Of a stretch of 64,000 nucleotides of DNA, positions 9,963-20,529 are shown in pieces. The notes below the pieces were generated by a model. It was not told where the DNA came from. It saw only the letters and a program-made list of their open reading frames with translations, and ran no database searches. The DNA comes from Septoria linicola (Eukaryota; Ascomycota; Dothideomycetes; Mycosphaerellales; Mycosphaerellaceae), in NCBI GenBank assembly GCA_024114885.1, contig CP099427.1, positions 2,096,001 to 2,160,000 of the forward strand, in the 5' to 3' direction. Within the stretch, counting starts at the first letter, position 1. Every line of letters begins with the position of its first letter. A program made the translations under genes and the position numbers.

Positions 9963-10611
9963 ATGGCAACAAGACGGATTCCGCGGCCTCACAACAGCTT
10001 GGGTTGGCAGACTTCTCCTGCTGAGGCAAGCAAGCCGGACCCAGGCCGGCGTGTAGTGATGTACACCGACGGATTGTGGAAGGAGGAGACGCGGAATCAT
10101 ATTCCAAGACACCAGGGAGGTGAAGTGATTGGAAGATTTGGTGGCGCGGCGTTTGTTTGGTGGTCTCGCATCGATCAGATGTTCCACGGCAGCGCTTGGT
10201 GCCTGGGAGCCACGACGATTGAGAACGACCACGAGAGTCATGCCATTGCTGGGGCACTCTCACATGTGATCGACATCACCGCATCAGGAGACATCGACGA
10301 CCTCGTCATCCGCAGCGACTGTCAGAGCGTCTTGGCCGACTGTGAAGCAATGTGGCTAGGTGTACGGACTGTCGACAATGCGCCTGACTTGAGAATTCGG
10401 CCGCGGCACCAGGGTGGAGTTTGAGGCAGTGCCTGGCCACACGACTGGACCGGGGAGAATCGAGGACAATGTGATCGCCGACAGACTAGCTGGTTATGTT
10501 CGAAGGCAGTGTGCTGTCTTCCCGCACGGGCCTTTACGCTCTGTGGTGGTGAATGTCAGTGTCATGGACGCCGGCAACATCTGGGAACGCGAGAGCTGTC
10601 CGCCATGTTGA
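9963..10611 (+). CDS. RNase H-fold protein, frame break near 10405
   Basis: The four acidic landmarks of an RNase HI fold appear in order: YTDG (first Asp) in the strand-1 region, an E in NDHESHAIAGALSH, the Asp of VIRSDCQSVLAD, and a C-terminal VPGHTTGPGRIEDNVIADRL block carrying the His and last Asp. The first three lie in the frame that ends at 10424; the last block lies in another frame (codons from 10414). Dropping one base near 10404-10408 joins them smoothly. An intron from GTGTAC about 10370 to GAGGCAG about 10427 is possible, but it would delete part of the fold. There is no reverse transcriptase or integrase nearby, so it is not an obvious retrotransposon piece. The chosen start is ATG 9963; the frame is open from 9780. 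Confidence 0.65.
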
Positions 10612-11313
10612 ACTTCAGGCGGTCGTGTGAGGGCAGTGAACAGCGTGATCTGTGAGCCCTTCACGTTCCGGTTGTTTGTCTCTCCACTCGATCGATCCGG
10701 ACCACGTCAGCGGCACGACAACCCACGAGGAACGAGACCGCATGAGCAATTTGGAGCGCTCACTGGACGGGATCGGTGTCTCTCCGATGAGAGACCATCA
10801 GCTACGGCATCAACTGCGAAAGCCACGAGCGATCATGTGCAGGCAGTGAAGGGAGAGATCTCTGAGCCTCGCATGTTTCGGTCGTGTGCTTCTCCAGATC
10901 TTGCACGAGCACCGCGCTACCGGTGGCACGACCCCATCATCAAGGCTACGGGTGGTACTCAAGAAGAACCAGGTACATCAGCGTGTAAAAGCGCCTCCTT
11001 CCGGGGTCGGGGGGCCTCAGCTGGACCCTGCAAGGTGTCAGCTGGAGCTTCTTGCCTCCGGCTTCTCCAGCCTTTCCACAACAGCCTCGACAACGACTAG
11101 TCCTCTCGTGCGCCAGACAACGACGTCGAATATTAGAGCGGACTGTCGTGGGTGAGTCCGAACATCCCACCGATCGTCTCCAACAAACACATCACTCCAA
11201 GTCTCGGGGAGGGCCAAGCCGTTACTGCTCTAGCTGGCTAGCGTGCGCTTCACTGCCATCTTCAGAGTTGCCGTAGTGTCTATCCAACTCTGCCATCACC
11301 AATTACTAGGGTA
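10612..11313. other. gap: no gene supported
   Basis: A 157-codon ORF (10627-11100 +) has no domain. Two segments, near 10633 and 10842, resemble each other weakly (…EP..FR…SP…), which may reflect an old duplication. Confidence 0.35.
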
Positions 11314-11748
11314 TCCTGGTGGAAGAAGAGGGCCCAAGAACAGGTCGACAACGCAAAGAAGGCCGAAGATGACAAGCGCTCTTCTAAGCAACAAGAGACG
11401 AAAAAGCAACAAGGTCGACGTTCAGCGCTCGCAAGCGCTGCCGGGTCTCGCCAGGAGTCTTCCCTCCAGCAGGTCCGCCCAACTCAGCTGGAAATGAATC
11501 GCAAGCGTCAGCAAGAGCTTGTTCGCAAGAACTAAGAGAACACTGATAGAGCCAAGGCTGGCAAGGCCAAAGTGGAGAAAGAGAAGCGCGTAAAGCAAGA
11601 GCGCGAACTCCGCGTCAGCTCCACACACCATGAAATTACGAGCCAACGCACTCTGCCAGCAAGCCGCTTTGGACAGCTGAGCTATCTGAACCCAAAAGTC
11701 GTCTTCAAAGACAGAAGGCAGTTCCATGCCTCTCGTTAAGCAGGCCTT
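11314..11748 (+). pseudogene. possible remnant of a Lys/Gln/Glu-rich coding region
   Basis: In frame 1 from 11314 the translation has strongly coding-like composition: charged residues and Gln in coiled-coil fashion (for example WWKKRAQEQVDNAKKAEDDK). It is broken by one TAA at about 11533-11535, followed by about 70 further codons of the same character. No start codon, domain or flanking exon could be identified. It may be a gene fragment with one nonsense change, or chance. Confidence 0.3.
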
Positions 11749-12591
11749 ACGATTGCCGGGTCTGAAACGATAAACAGGAACGACCAAATAGAAACGACGT
11801 CTTTGTAGAGAAGGTGAAAAGTAGCCGGAGAAGACTCAAGCAGCGACAGCGAACGTCAAATCATACAACAGCTATGGACGATCCAGCTCTCACTCAGCGG
11901 GCGGTTCCGCTTCAGCAATCAGAACCCGCCATCTTCTTTGTAAGTCGCGCTCTCTCGAGTGCGCAAATGACCTCTCCGGTACCATGCTAAGATGCTCGAT
12001 GTGGTCAGCTGCATCGCAGATCCCTCGTTTGTCGAGGCAAGACCTAGAGGATGATGCAGTTGACGGTTCCGTTCGGGTTCAACCAGGTAGTGTACTTCTT
12101 CCTGGAGAGGACTGGGGAAGTCGAAGTGTGATACATTTTCGTGTATGGAATTCAGGTCTTTGCAGCTTGTGTGGGCTGTGGAGGGAGTGCTGACGAGTCT
12201 GATGTTGTGGTTGTTGGGTCTTGGTGAAGCGACGAGGTGGAATCTGGAGAGCTTTGAATGTTGTGCTGCAGGCTCAATCAAAGACGATTGTCCTGGAATA
12301 GATCGAAAGCGGTCATGCTCAGCGCCAGGTCGACGTGTCAGTGGGCTTCATATTGTTCTTGCGTGTTGGTATCAAAGACACAGCTCATGACTTCTCTCCA
12401 TCTCTTTGTTCCACTTGCAACATCGCGCTTCTGCCATCGGAGAGGTCAAGACTGGCAGCGGGGAACAAAGGCGACAGACCTTGGAGTTGCCAATGATGGA
12501 TCATGGAAGACAGTGCTTCGATCAACGTGAGCGCAGCAGTCGCTGTGTGTGTTTTACAGAAAGATCGATTCGACCTGGTGTTGTGTTGGTC
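11749..12591. other. gap: no gene supported
   Basis: Only short overlapping ORFs on both strands, without motifs. It precedes the 3' end of the minus-strand hydrolase gene. Confidence 0.4.
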
Positions 12592-13614
12592 CTACGCGAC
12601 AGGCGTATCTAAGAAGAACCCAATCAAGTCCTTCGCCAGTCTTTCCGGCTTCTCCAATGCCAAACTATGCCCACACTCCTCGTAGATCTCCGACCTGACC
12701 ACATTGTCTGCGAACTTCTCGGCGCATTCTCTCACAGTTGGCCCAAAAAACTCTGGTGCTCCAATCGTGAACACGGGACATGTCAGTTTCGTCTTCGCCA
12801 GTTCCTGATTAAGATCTCCGTTCTTGAAGGCAGCTCGATACGTTTCCAGAATGCCGCGTAGACAGCCAGGCTGCTTGACGCATTCGATCCAGTGATTGAG
12901 CGCCTTTGGTTCGATCTTGTTGGGGTCGTAGCATTCTTGCTTGATGAACATCTCCCAGAACTCGCGCTCGTGGCCTTGAATCAGCATTTCTGGGATGTGT
13001 GGGATGTAGAAGAAGGACAGGTGCTGGCAGAAATGTTAGTGGTGGTCTCGATTTCTCCCTGAACATCAATTACTCACCCAACACCACACTCCCTGCATTC
13101 TGTATTGTGCAGTCACATTCTCCTTCGACCAGATGTTGCTCTCTTCCAGCCCCAGCCCAGAAAGCAACATCTCGCAAAAGCTCAACTTTAGCACTCGATC
13201 TCTGTACAGTCCTGCCACAGCATACGCATAATCTGCTCCTCGATCCTCGCCATGCAGATAGAACTTCTCGTGGCCGAGCTGTGTCATGAGGTCCGCAACA
13301 TCAGCAGCCTGCTCCTTGGAATCGTAGCCATCTGTTGACGGAGGCTTGTCGGTGTAGCCAAATCCGCGGAGATCAGGCGCCACCAGAGTAAAGTGTGGAG
13401 TAAGCAATGGAAAGACGCGATACCAGTAGAAGCTGTTCTTGGGCGTCCCGTGAAGCAGGAGGAGAGGAGGGCCTGATCCGGCTGTGATGTAGTGGAGTCG
13501 AATGCCATTGACGCGGGCACGGCCGTGCTTGACGGCGTTGCCGTTGTGGTCGTAGGTCTCTGCGAGTTCTGATGCCATGTCTGCTGTCTTGTCCTGCCGA
13601 CTCGTGGTAGTCAA
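12592..13614 (-). CDS. alpha/beta hydrolase, epoxide hydrolase/haloacetate dehalogenase type
   Basis: Exon 1 is 13614-13078 and exon 2 is 13023-12592; the 54-base intron has GTGAGT and CTGCCAG ends, and the phase-0 join gives GVWCWHLSFFY, for 322 residues. Oxyanion-hole motif HGTPKN is at residues 55-60 and APDLRGFGYTDKP at 79-91. The nucleophile elbow GEDRGAD (Asp124) has Asp rather than Ser, which places it with epoxide hydrolases and haloalkane or haloacetate dehalogenases. The catalytic His is in EECGHSLALEKPERLA near the C-terminus. It is a complete, probably cytosolic enzyme opening epoxides or removing halide through an Asp ester. ATG 13578 (MASEL) is an alternative start. The substrate cannot be told. 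Confidence 0.9.
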
Positions 13615-15536
13615 GAAGATGGAGTCAACCTTTGGATGTCGCGATACTTTTGAGGGTCTTGTCGACCCCGCACTGTTGGAGACATTGCATCATGCTTGGT
13701 CTAGATCGTCGTAGCGGAGGAGTGGAAGTCTATACCGTTCCTACATTGTTCTGTGCACATCTGCATGGATGCTCGTGAGCTTGCAGGCATTTGTGGCGCT
13801 TTCCGGATTGGCCGAAGCAGACAGGATACTTTCAGCTCGCCAAGACTACCTCAAAGGTGCTTTTGCCATTGGGAGTGAGCTTAAACATCGTTGGATCTAC
13901 TACATAGTGACTCGTCAGCTTCGCTTCGTCCTCTACCCCAACAACTTATATTCCTTGCTCATTGAATGGACATTCTCGGGCCATGTGTCTGTCATAGCAG
14001 CAAGGCTGAGGGAGAGTTTCCGTCTGTGAACTCTAGTCTGGAAGTGGTAATTCCTCATTCTGCCCTTATGCTGCCAGCACTCGACACTTTGTGCCTCATG
14101 AGATAAACCCACTGCCATGATAACGACCGCCATGCTCAAGATGAAAGCTGGATCTCACAGAATCGTCCTTCACTGCGGGCCGGAAGCGTGGAAGTGCTCG
14201 ATGCCGAATTGGTGAGATAGGCAGCTGCAAGCGCGCCAATTGAACCTTCTCCAAATCAGCCCGAACTAACAGCCTTTGGACGTCTCCCTTTTATCTTGTC
14301 ATCCCATCAAGAAAGGCTCTGGTCCATCAATGTCCATCTTCGCTGCGGCGTCTGTCGCTTGGTTGGCACGGTGCATGAGTGCCTGCCGAGCGATCGCCGG
14401 ATCACACGTCGCGAATTCATGGCTATCGACCATCACCTCGCGGTAGATCTGTCCCTCGATGGTGTTTTGGTAAGCTGGATATTCTTGCGCCGTCCGTGCG
14501 AGCTCGTTACGTGCGCGCTGGCGTTCTCGTTCAAGGCGGAAGTGCTGCTGGACCTCTTTTCTCGACTTTTAGCCACTCATTATCTGTGGCACTACCGAAA
14601 GAAGCTGGGGCTGTATCGGTGCCAATGTTCCAGAACTCGAGGTGGAGAAGAGGCCGACAACCTCTGCTGAAGCCAGGCTTGGCATGTCAGCAATTGATTT
14701 ACAGAGTCAACAACACGATGGGTGACCAAATCGTGCGCACGACATCTTCCCTACAACTAAAACAGTTTCTTTACCGGCATTGACAATGTTTCGATCTCCG
14801 ACGCGTTTTTGAACTATTCGTCCATCCTCTCGCCGCCCTGAATACCGATGAAGCAGTCTGGGTTCCACCATCGGCGAATCGATGACTTTTCTCCTCCAGA
14901 CCCATAGCTGCGACACTTCCCTTGGACATATGGCCCTCTGTTCGTAAGAAAAGACACGTCTGCAACGAGTATGATATGATGGATGTCGACCTCATTTTGT
15001 GCAACCAGTCATCCAATCACAACCAGCTCTACTCACCCTGTAGATGGAGCAGTACTGGATGTAGTTCAGCCACTTGTGGAGTAGGTGAAAGTATCTTGCG
15101 TATACTGAGGCCGCTCCAAACCATCAGCGTATAGCGCATGCGGTCTCGCCTCGTCTGGGCCCTTCTTTCGCAGATGACATGAACAAGAATTGGCTTTCTG
15201 GTCCAGAGATGCGTAGCATGCAGTCTCTTTGATACGTCCCAGTGTATCAAGCTCCACACTCATCTCACACGAACAAAGAACATTGCCCACCAGCGGAGTC
15301 GTCCCACTTGGACCAGATTTCCTTTGTCCTTACCACGCCACTGGATCTATATTCATGCACGAAGGCATCGTGACTTTCGCGATTACTGAATATCGACCTC
15401 AATAGCGTCAAACACATACCAAACCGCGGCCATCGGCATCATGACTTCTCCACTAGTCCTCATCAACCTATACCAGAACTCGATTGTGTCAAAACCGATC
15501 GTACCGCCACATCAGCCACCCTAAGCTACAGTAGCC
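13615..15536. other. gap of 1.9 kb: no gene supported
   Basis: Several ORFs of 60-134 codons overlap on both strands but none carries a domain, signal peptide or convincing composition. It should include the promoter of the hydrolase gene and of the secreted-protein gene. Confidence 0.4.
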
Positions 15537-16171
15537 ATGCGCTTCTTTCTCGCCTTCCTGGCACTCATCGGCTTTGCCGTTGCCATCGAAGGTCCCCGCT
15601 CCGTTGCATGCGGCAGAAAGAACAAATACGTTGTCCAAGCCGTGAACGACTTCTGCAAGAAGAAGAACATCGTTGTTCCCAGCGACTATGCCGGTAGTGG
15701 CAGTCGCGTCAACTATTTTGCCCTCCCGTTCATCTCTGGTAAGTGTGCTTCGTCCATGCCAATCGTCTTGTCGCACATCTAACACAAATGATTCCAGGCA
15801 CTTGCAACCCTCCACAATGGGTCCCATCCCACATCTGCAAAGCGCAGTTCTTCCAGATGTGCATCAATGGCGACGCCATCGGTCAACGCTTGGCCAAATT
15901 CGGTCGCAACAAGTGTCAGACGTGGGAGATCTTTTCGACCAAGAGTCAACAGTACGTATCTCGGCAGGTGAGATGTCGAATGAGCTAACATGTGGTCAGT
16001 CGAAACGCTCCGGACAACCCGTTCAAGGGCAAGAAGAAGAGCAAAGCAACTTGGAAAGGACTCTTCAAGACTCTAGGATGGGGCAACAAGAAGCGTGATG
16101 TTGATGACGAGCTTGAAAATGTCGAGGAGGGTTCATTCGGCGAAGAGCTTGACGCTGGCGACTCTGAGTGA
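15537..16171 (+). CDS. small cysteine-rich secreted protein, 175 aa
   Basis: Three exons: 15537-15738, 15798-15951 and 16000-16171. The introns have GTAAGT/CCAG and GTACGT/TCAG ends, a GCTAAC branch site in the second, and phases that fit. The N-terminus is a clear signal peptide (MRFFLAFLALIGFAVA). The mature part has six Cys (VAC, DFC, GTC, HIC, QMC, NKC), enough for three disulphides. It is followed by a Lys-rich stretch (GKKKSKATWKG) and a KKRD site with a strongly acidic 25-residue tail. A KR pair before an acidic tail could be a Kex2 processing site. Size, secretion and cysteine content resemble fungal effector or apoplastic proteins, but I recognise no family. A conventional gene with no breaks. 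Confidence 0.8.
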
Positions 16172-16515
16172 GTGGGAAGTGCTCCAAGACTGTAAGACTG
16201 TTGAGAACGGAGAAGTGATTGAGATGAGAATGTGATCATGTATTTTTCGGTGTCAGTTGAATCAATTCAATGCTATGCTATACCATGCTGCCTCCATTGG
16301 CAGTTCCTGATGCAATCTATTGAGCGCCGTTCAAATGCATATCAAACGTCCGCAGGCTCGCAAAGTGTTCTTGTAACGCCAAAACACCCAAGATGCTCAA
16401 TGCAAGTACACCAACGCGGACCAAAAAGCAAACGCCCGCAGGCTCGCAGAGCGCTCCAGTAGCGCTATCAATTCCTACCGCAAAACACATTCCAGGAGCA
16501 AGGTGCGAATGTCGC
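16172..16515. other. gap between convergent genes, with a short direct repeat
   Basis: The 3' flanks of two convergent genes. CAAACGYCCGCAGGCTCGCA occurs at 16343 and again at 16429, an 86-base spacing, with partial similarity continuing about 18 bases further. No coding sequence is seen. Confidence 0.5.
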
Positions 16516-17628
16516 TCAGTTCTGGCAAAGTGTGCAGTTTCGGCAGATCTTGACCTTCAGCTTCAAAGCTAGAGTTTCGAAGCCGGCCATCTCGATCTGA
16601 GCATCAGTCCAATCCGCGGTAGCAATACAAGAGCAGCCAGTCATCGCGTCCAGGTTCTGACGAGGATTGAAAAGTGCTCCTGACACGTCGCGTCGATGAA
16701 TGAGTGGACGGCCACGCAAGTCCAGGATAGCAGCGTTCGCGGCTGGGATCAAACGGTCTTCCGTCTTATCTGTGATCTCGATACCAACGCTTGGGACATC
16801 CTGATTGCATACGCCACAGCAGCCCACGTTGTAGACTGTGACTGCAGCTAGTGTGGAGCTGCTGTACTCGCTTGGCTCAAGCAGTCCCGGGGCGTTGGCG
16901 ACAAGATGCAAGGGGCCACCCAAAGCGTACAACGCAGAAGATGTGTTGATGGTAGCGCTCTCACCGCCGAAGATGGTGCTTGGATGCGGGAAGTATGAGG
17001 CGCCTCCGTCGGAGAATTCAACATCTCTGCCGTAAATCATTGGGACGGCTTGAGGCACTGGCGTGAAAGTCGCAGCTACCCCTCCGCCCATTGTCTGACC
17101 AGTGGTCGTCGGCGCGGGCGCACCTATTGGCGGAGCTGGAGCGGAAGCAGGGAGGTACACAGGTCCAGTGGGCATCGGTGCTGGAGCTGAAGCTGGCACT
17201 GCAACTTGTGCTGCTGGCCTGCCAGCGGTGCCAGCAGGAACGTGGGACAACAGTTGATGAGAAGGCGCGACTTTGAGGACCAAGTTGATGCCCAGAGCAG
17301 TCGCTTCTCGATCGATGTCGGCAACGGCTGTTGCGAATGCTTGTAGCTCTTGGTTGGTGTACGGCGTGGCGTTGAAAGTGTTGGGACGATCGAGGGTTCG
17401 CCAGTGAATTTCGCGGCGACCGCCAGACCAGCGCTGATGGTATTGATCTCGAAGTTTGGCGAACCAGTACTCATGCGTGATTGGGAAGAGCGCGTGATAG
17501 ATGTTGACAAGTTCAGTTTCCGTCAGCTGCCACATCTCGAAGAGAAGCAGTAGAGCCATCCGAAAGGCGAACTGCCACGGAATGCTGGCAGTCAGCGTTT
17601 GTCGGCCGGTGGTGGCTGATACAGGCAT
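16516..17628 (-). CDS. double-unit cysteine-cluster family protein, paralog A, 370 aa
   Basis: One exon. The N-terminal 90 residues form a helical region (FRMALLLLFEMWQLTETELV and on), followed by a Pro/Ala/Thr-rich linker (about 125-195). The C-terminal half has two related units. Unit 1 runs from PMIYGRDVEF to YNVGCCGVC. Unit 2 runs from RPLIHRRDVSG to KVKICRNCTLC. The same plan is present in the two + strand genes at 18555 and 20530, so the three are paralogs. The CxxC pairs suggest metal binding or disulphides; with no signal peptide, metal is more likely (inference). It is divergently oriented to paralog B across a 925-bp spacer. I recognise no named domain. It could be a lineage-specific nuclear or cytosolic regulator. 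Confidence 0.75.
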   Translation of the reverse strand: MPVSATTGRQTLTASIPWQFAFRMALLLLFEMWQLTETELVNIYHALFPITHEYWFAKLRDQYHQRWSGGRREIHWRTLDRPNTFNATPYTNQELQAFATAVADIDREATALGINLVLKVAPSHQLLSHVPAGTAGRPAAQVAVPASAPAPMPTGPVYLPASAPAPPIGAPAPTTTGQTMGGGVAATFTPVPQAVPMIYGRDVEFSDGGASYFPHPSTIFGGESATINTSSALYALGGPLHLVANAPGLLEPSEYSSSTLAAVTVYNVGCCGVCNQDVPSVGIEITDKTEDRLIPAANAAILDLRGRPLIHRRDVSGALFNPRQNLDAMTGCSCIATADWTDAQIEMAGFETLALKLKVKICRNCTLCQN

Positions 17629-18554
17629 GATGGCGCAGCCGTTGTTGTTCGTCGTTCTTGAATGGTTGCTCTGTTCGTGTGACGTTTAAATCGTTCACAG
17701 GTGTCGCTGTATCCTTATTGGTGTCCTTGATGCAGTTGCGAAAGGACTTCATAGCCGGAGTCTCCGCGGGTATTTGAATAGTTCTTGGACGCATTGCGAA
17801 GCAAGTGAAGGGGTTTCGTCCTGCAGAACGCGTTTGTGCAGCATCGACAAGGCCTTCGCCGCTCTGTACATGACTGAGCCGTGAGAGTGTATATAGGATA
17901 GAAAGGTGTTGTCTATAATCGTCAATGACATTGTTCGACCTCGTCAGTGAGCATGAGTGTGTACGGAATGAGAAACAAAGTGCATGTGAGTTGCCCCCGT
18001 TCAGAAGAAGCAGCTGGGAACGACCTTTTAAGGACATCTACACAGCCATTATGCGCGCATCATTGTCTGGATGGCTTCGTGTCTCTTGGAGCTCTGTCTC
18101 CAGCTTCCCAGGTCCGAAAGATAGTCTTTGTCCACGATAGTTTGTGCTTGCGTGTCTCCAGACAAGACAGGATCGCCCTAGAAGGCGCGACGGTCTCACA
18201 TGAAAGGCGGAGCTGTCTCACAATCACGGCGGCGACGACAAGAGAGTTTCATTCAGTCGTCTCGTGATAGAATACAGGTCAAGCTCTACTGCGAGCAGTC
18301 ATTTATACCGCCTTGGACATTAGACTGCTCCTGCATGGGCATCTTTTGTCTGTGTCACTGGAGGTGAAGCGTTGTGGCTGACCCACTTTCATCTGTCACT
18401 ATCGCGCCCATCTCGTATTTCTGGCAGCACAACAACACACTCTGCTTAGTCGACGATTATGTCGACCTGAATCACTGTATACAACTCAATCAAATCGGTA
18501 TCGAGATCACATCTTTGTCCCCTTCCTGTCAGTACTCGAGTCAGCTTCACCAAA
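17629..18554. other. divergent intergenic region of paralogs A and B
   Basis: 925 bp between the divergently transcribed paralogs A (-) and B (+), so it may be a shared control region. Only short motifless ORFs were seen. Confidence 0.5.
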
Positions 18555-19779
18555 ATGCCGCAGCACCCAAGCAAGACTTGGGCAGACGAAGAGCGACACT
18601 TCTTGCAGAAATGTGTCGTCGAGTATGGCTGCTGTCGTGAGATCCTGCACGATCTGATGGGTAGGAAGTACGGAGCTAAGTATGCACAAGAAGGACGTGG
18701 GCCCTACACTGCGCAGAGAATATGGGATGGTGAGTGACACCGCTGGCTCACACAAGTTTCGACGCTGACGATACGCAGAGTATACGCAGCGCAAGAACGT
18801 TGGCAACCCGATAGCACTCAATCGCTATATATACCAGGCCTCCGGAGCTACGGCATACAGCTCGAACGATGTGACTCTGCGCAGCAGACTCGATGCAGAC
18901 ATTCATGCCCTCGCTGCTCAGGCTACTGGCAAGAATTCGATGAGCGGTAAAGACCAACACCATATCGTTCTCGGAGGTGGTCAAGTGGCTGCTCACTATG
19001 CCGACGGTCCACTCGTACCAGGCACTGCACTGCCGCCTCAAGCCAGCTCTCCATCACAGACAACAACAGCAGCAGGAGCAAACACAATCCACATCATGGG
19101 TCAAAGCGCTGCTGCAAATCCCAGTGCTGTCGGAAGCTCCATGCCGGCACCATCAGCCGCGCTAACCCACGGAGGTATGCCTACCGATGGATCTGGCTCG
19201 GCCATCAGAAGTGCCAAGGCCAAAGTGGTTCAGAAGCAAATCCTCTCTCGCCCAAAGAAGCAGCTCCCTATGATTCATCGCGACGCTTTGCGCATGCAGA
19301 ACGGGGACATCTTTCCTGGAGCGAGGAGAAGCCAGTTCTCGGAAGACTACGTGCAGATGGACACAGCACTCTATGCCTACGGAGGCCAGGTCGTTCGCTT
19401 CACTCGTCTCGCCAACACTTACGACGCGATGCTTTGTGATCTCGCCATCTGCGATGAATGCGAGGGAGGCCGCGCAGAACCTCCTGTCGACTCGCCATAC
19501 GATTACAGCAAGCGTTCGCCAGCCGATTATGGCATGCCGTTCGTCCACACCAGACGCGATGCCAAGAGAATGCTAGGACAAGCCACTGTTTTCATCGATG
19601 TCGCCGCCAAGGATCTGGTCGAGCTCGCTATGCCGGAGAGCGTCGACACAGACGTGATGATGTTCAATGTGGACGGCAGACAGCAGCTAGCAGATGTCAA
19701 AATCTGTGGACCCCGCGATTGTCCAGCGTGCCTTGCTGCTGCTGTAGCTAACGAGCAGGAGGAAGAATCCGAGACGTAA
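18555..19779 (+). CDS. double-unit cysteine-cluster family protein, paralog B, 391 aa
   Basis: Exon 1 is 18555-18729, exon 2 is 18779-19779; the 49-base intron has GTGAGT/GCAG ends. Residues 8-68 form a Myb/SANT-like helical region starting WADEERHFLQKCV, and the intron falls in RIWD|EYTQRKN near its end. A low-complexity Ser/Ala/Gly linker follows (about 110-205). Unit 1 begins LPMIHRDAL (about 221) and ends with Cys278, 283, 286. Unit 2 begins MPFVHTRRDAK (about 311) and ends with Cys368, 373, 376. Both clusters are C-x4-C-x2-C. The tail is acidic. The Myb-like start suggests DNA or chromatin binding (inference). It shares intron position and phase with paralog C. Confidence 0.8.
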
Positions 19780-20529
19780 GAGTGGCCGGCGGATATTACG
19801 AATGAGTATATGCAAGGAGAAGGTCTAATGGAAGCCAGTTTCGCGGCTCATCAAGCTTTGGACGATCAGGAGGCGCATTGAGGCTAGAGACCTCAGCAGC
19901 ATGACCAGATGCAGCCATGGTCGCATGTGCGTTGCCTTTTTGCTTTCGACGATAGTATCATATCCTGTACCAGTAGCATTGAGCATTTTGGAATTATAGC
20001 GCTGCACTGATTTCACGAGCAATGGTGTGCACGGTGCCACGACGTTGTGGCTTTGTTCCTAGTCTTTCGTTGGAGCATTGTAGTCCTGCACACCTCCGAA
20101 CGAGCAAACCGATGTGCCTTCATCGTTCTTATCTTTGCTTTCGATGTAGGGGATACTGCTATCTCAGCTCATCGCGCCTTATATGTGTGTATATGCAACT
20201 TCTTTCGATATTGATATACTCAGTCCGTCATTTGAGCTGCCTGAGAAAGTAATACCGACTTCCAATCTCAGTGGGAACAGTGGATCACACGTCTGTTATC
20301 CGCTTGATTCGCTCAACCAAGTCCTATATAACTCCAGGTCTTCGTTCTTGCCTGCGTAATGTGTCGCAGTCGAGCAAAGATCAATGTTCTTTCTGGACCC
20401 ACTTAGCCTTGCGCTAATGCACGACTATTATGTTTCTCTCGCTTGCAGTATTTGTTGCAATGCCTCAGAGTTCAACACTCATGCTTGTAGTAGCCAGCAC
20501 GAGCCACCCGTACGGCACAGCAAGCTACG
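19780..20529. other. gap: no gene supported
   Basis: Spacer between paralogs B and C. Only short ORFs on both strands. Confidence 0.45.

Noticed and set aside
10627..11100. 157-codon ORF with two similar segments
   Set aside because: Similarity between the segments is weak, no domain is visible and no conserved splice or start supports a gene.
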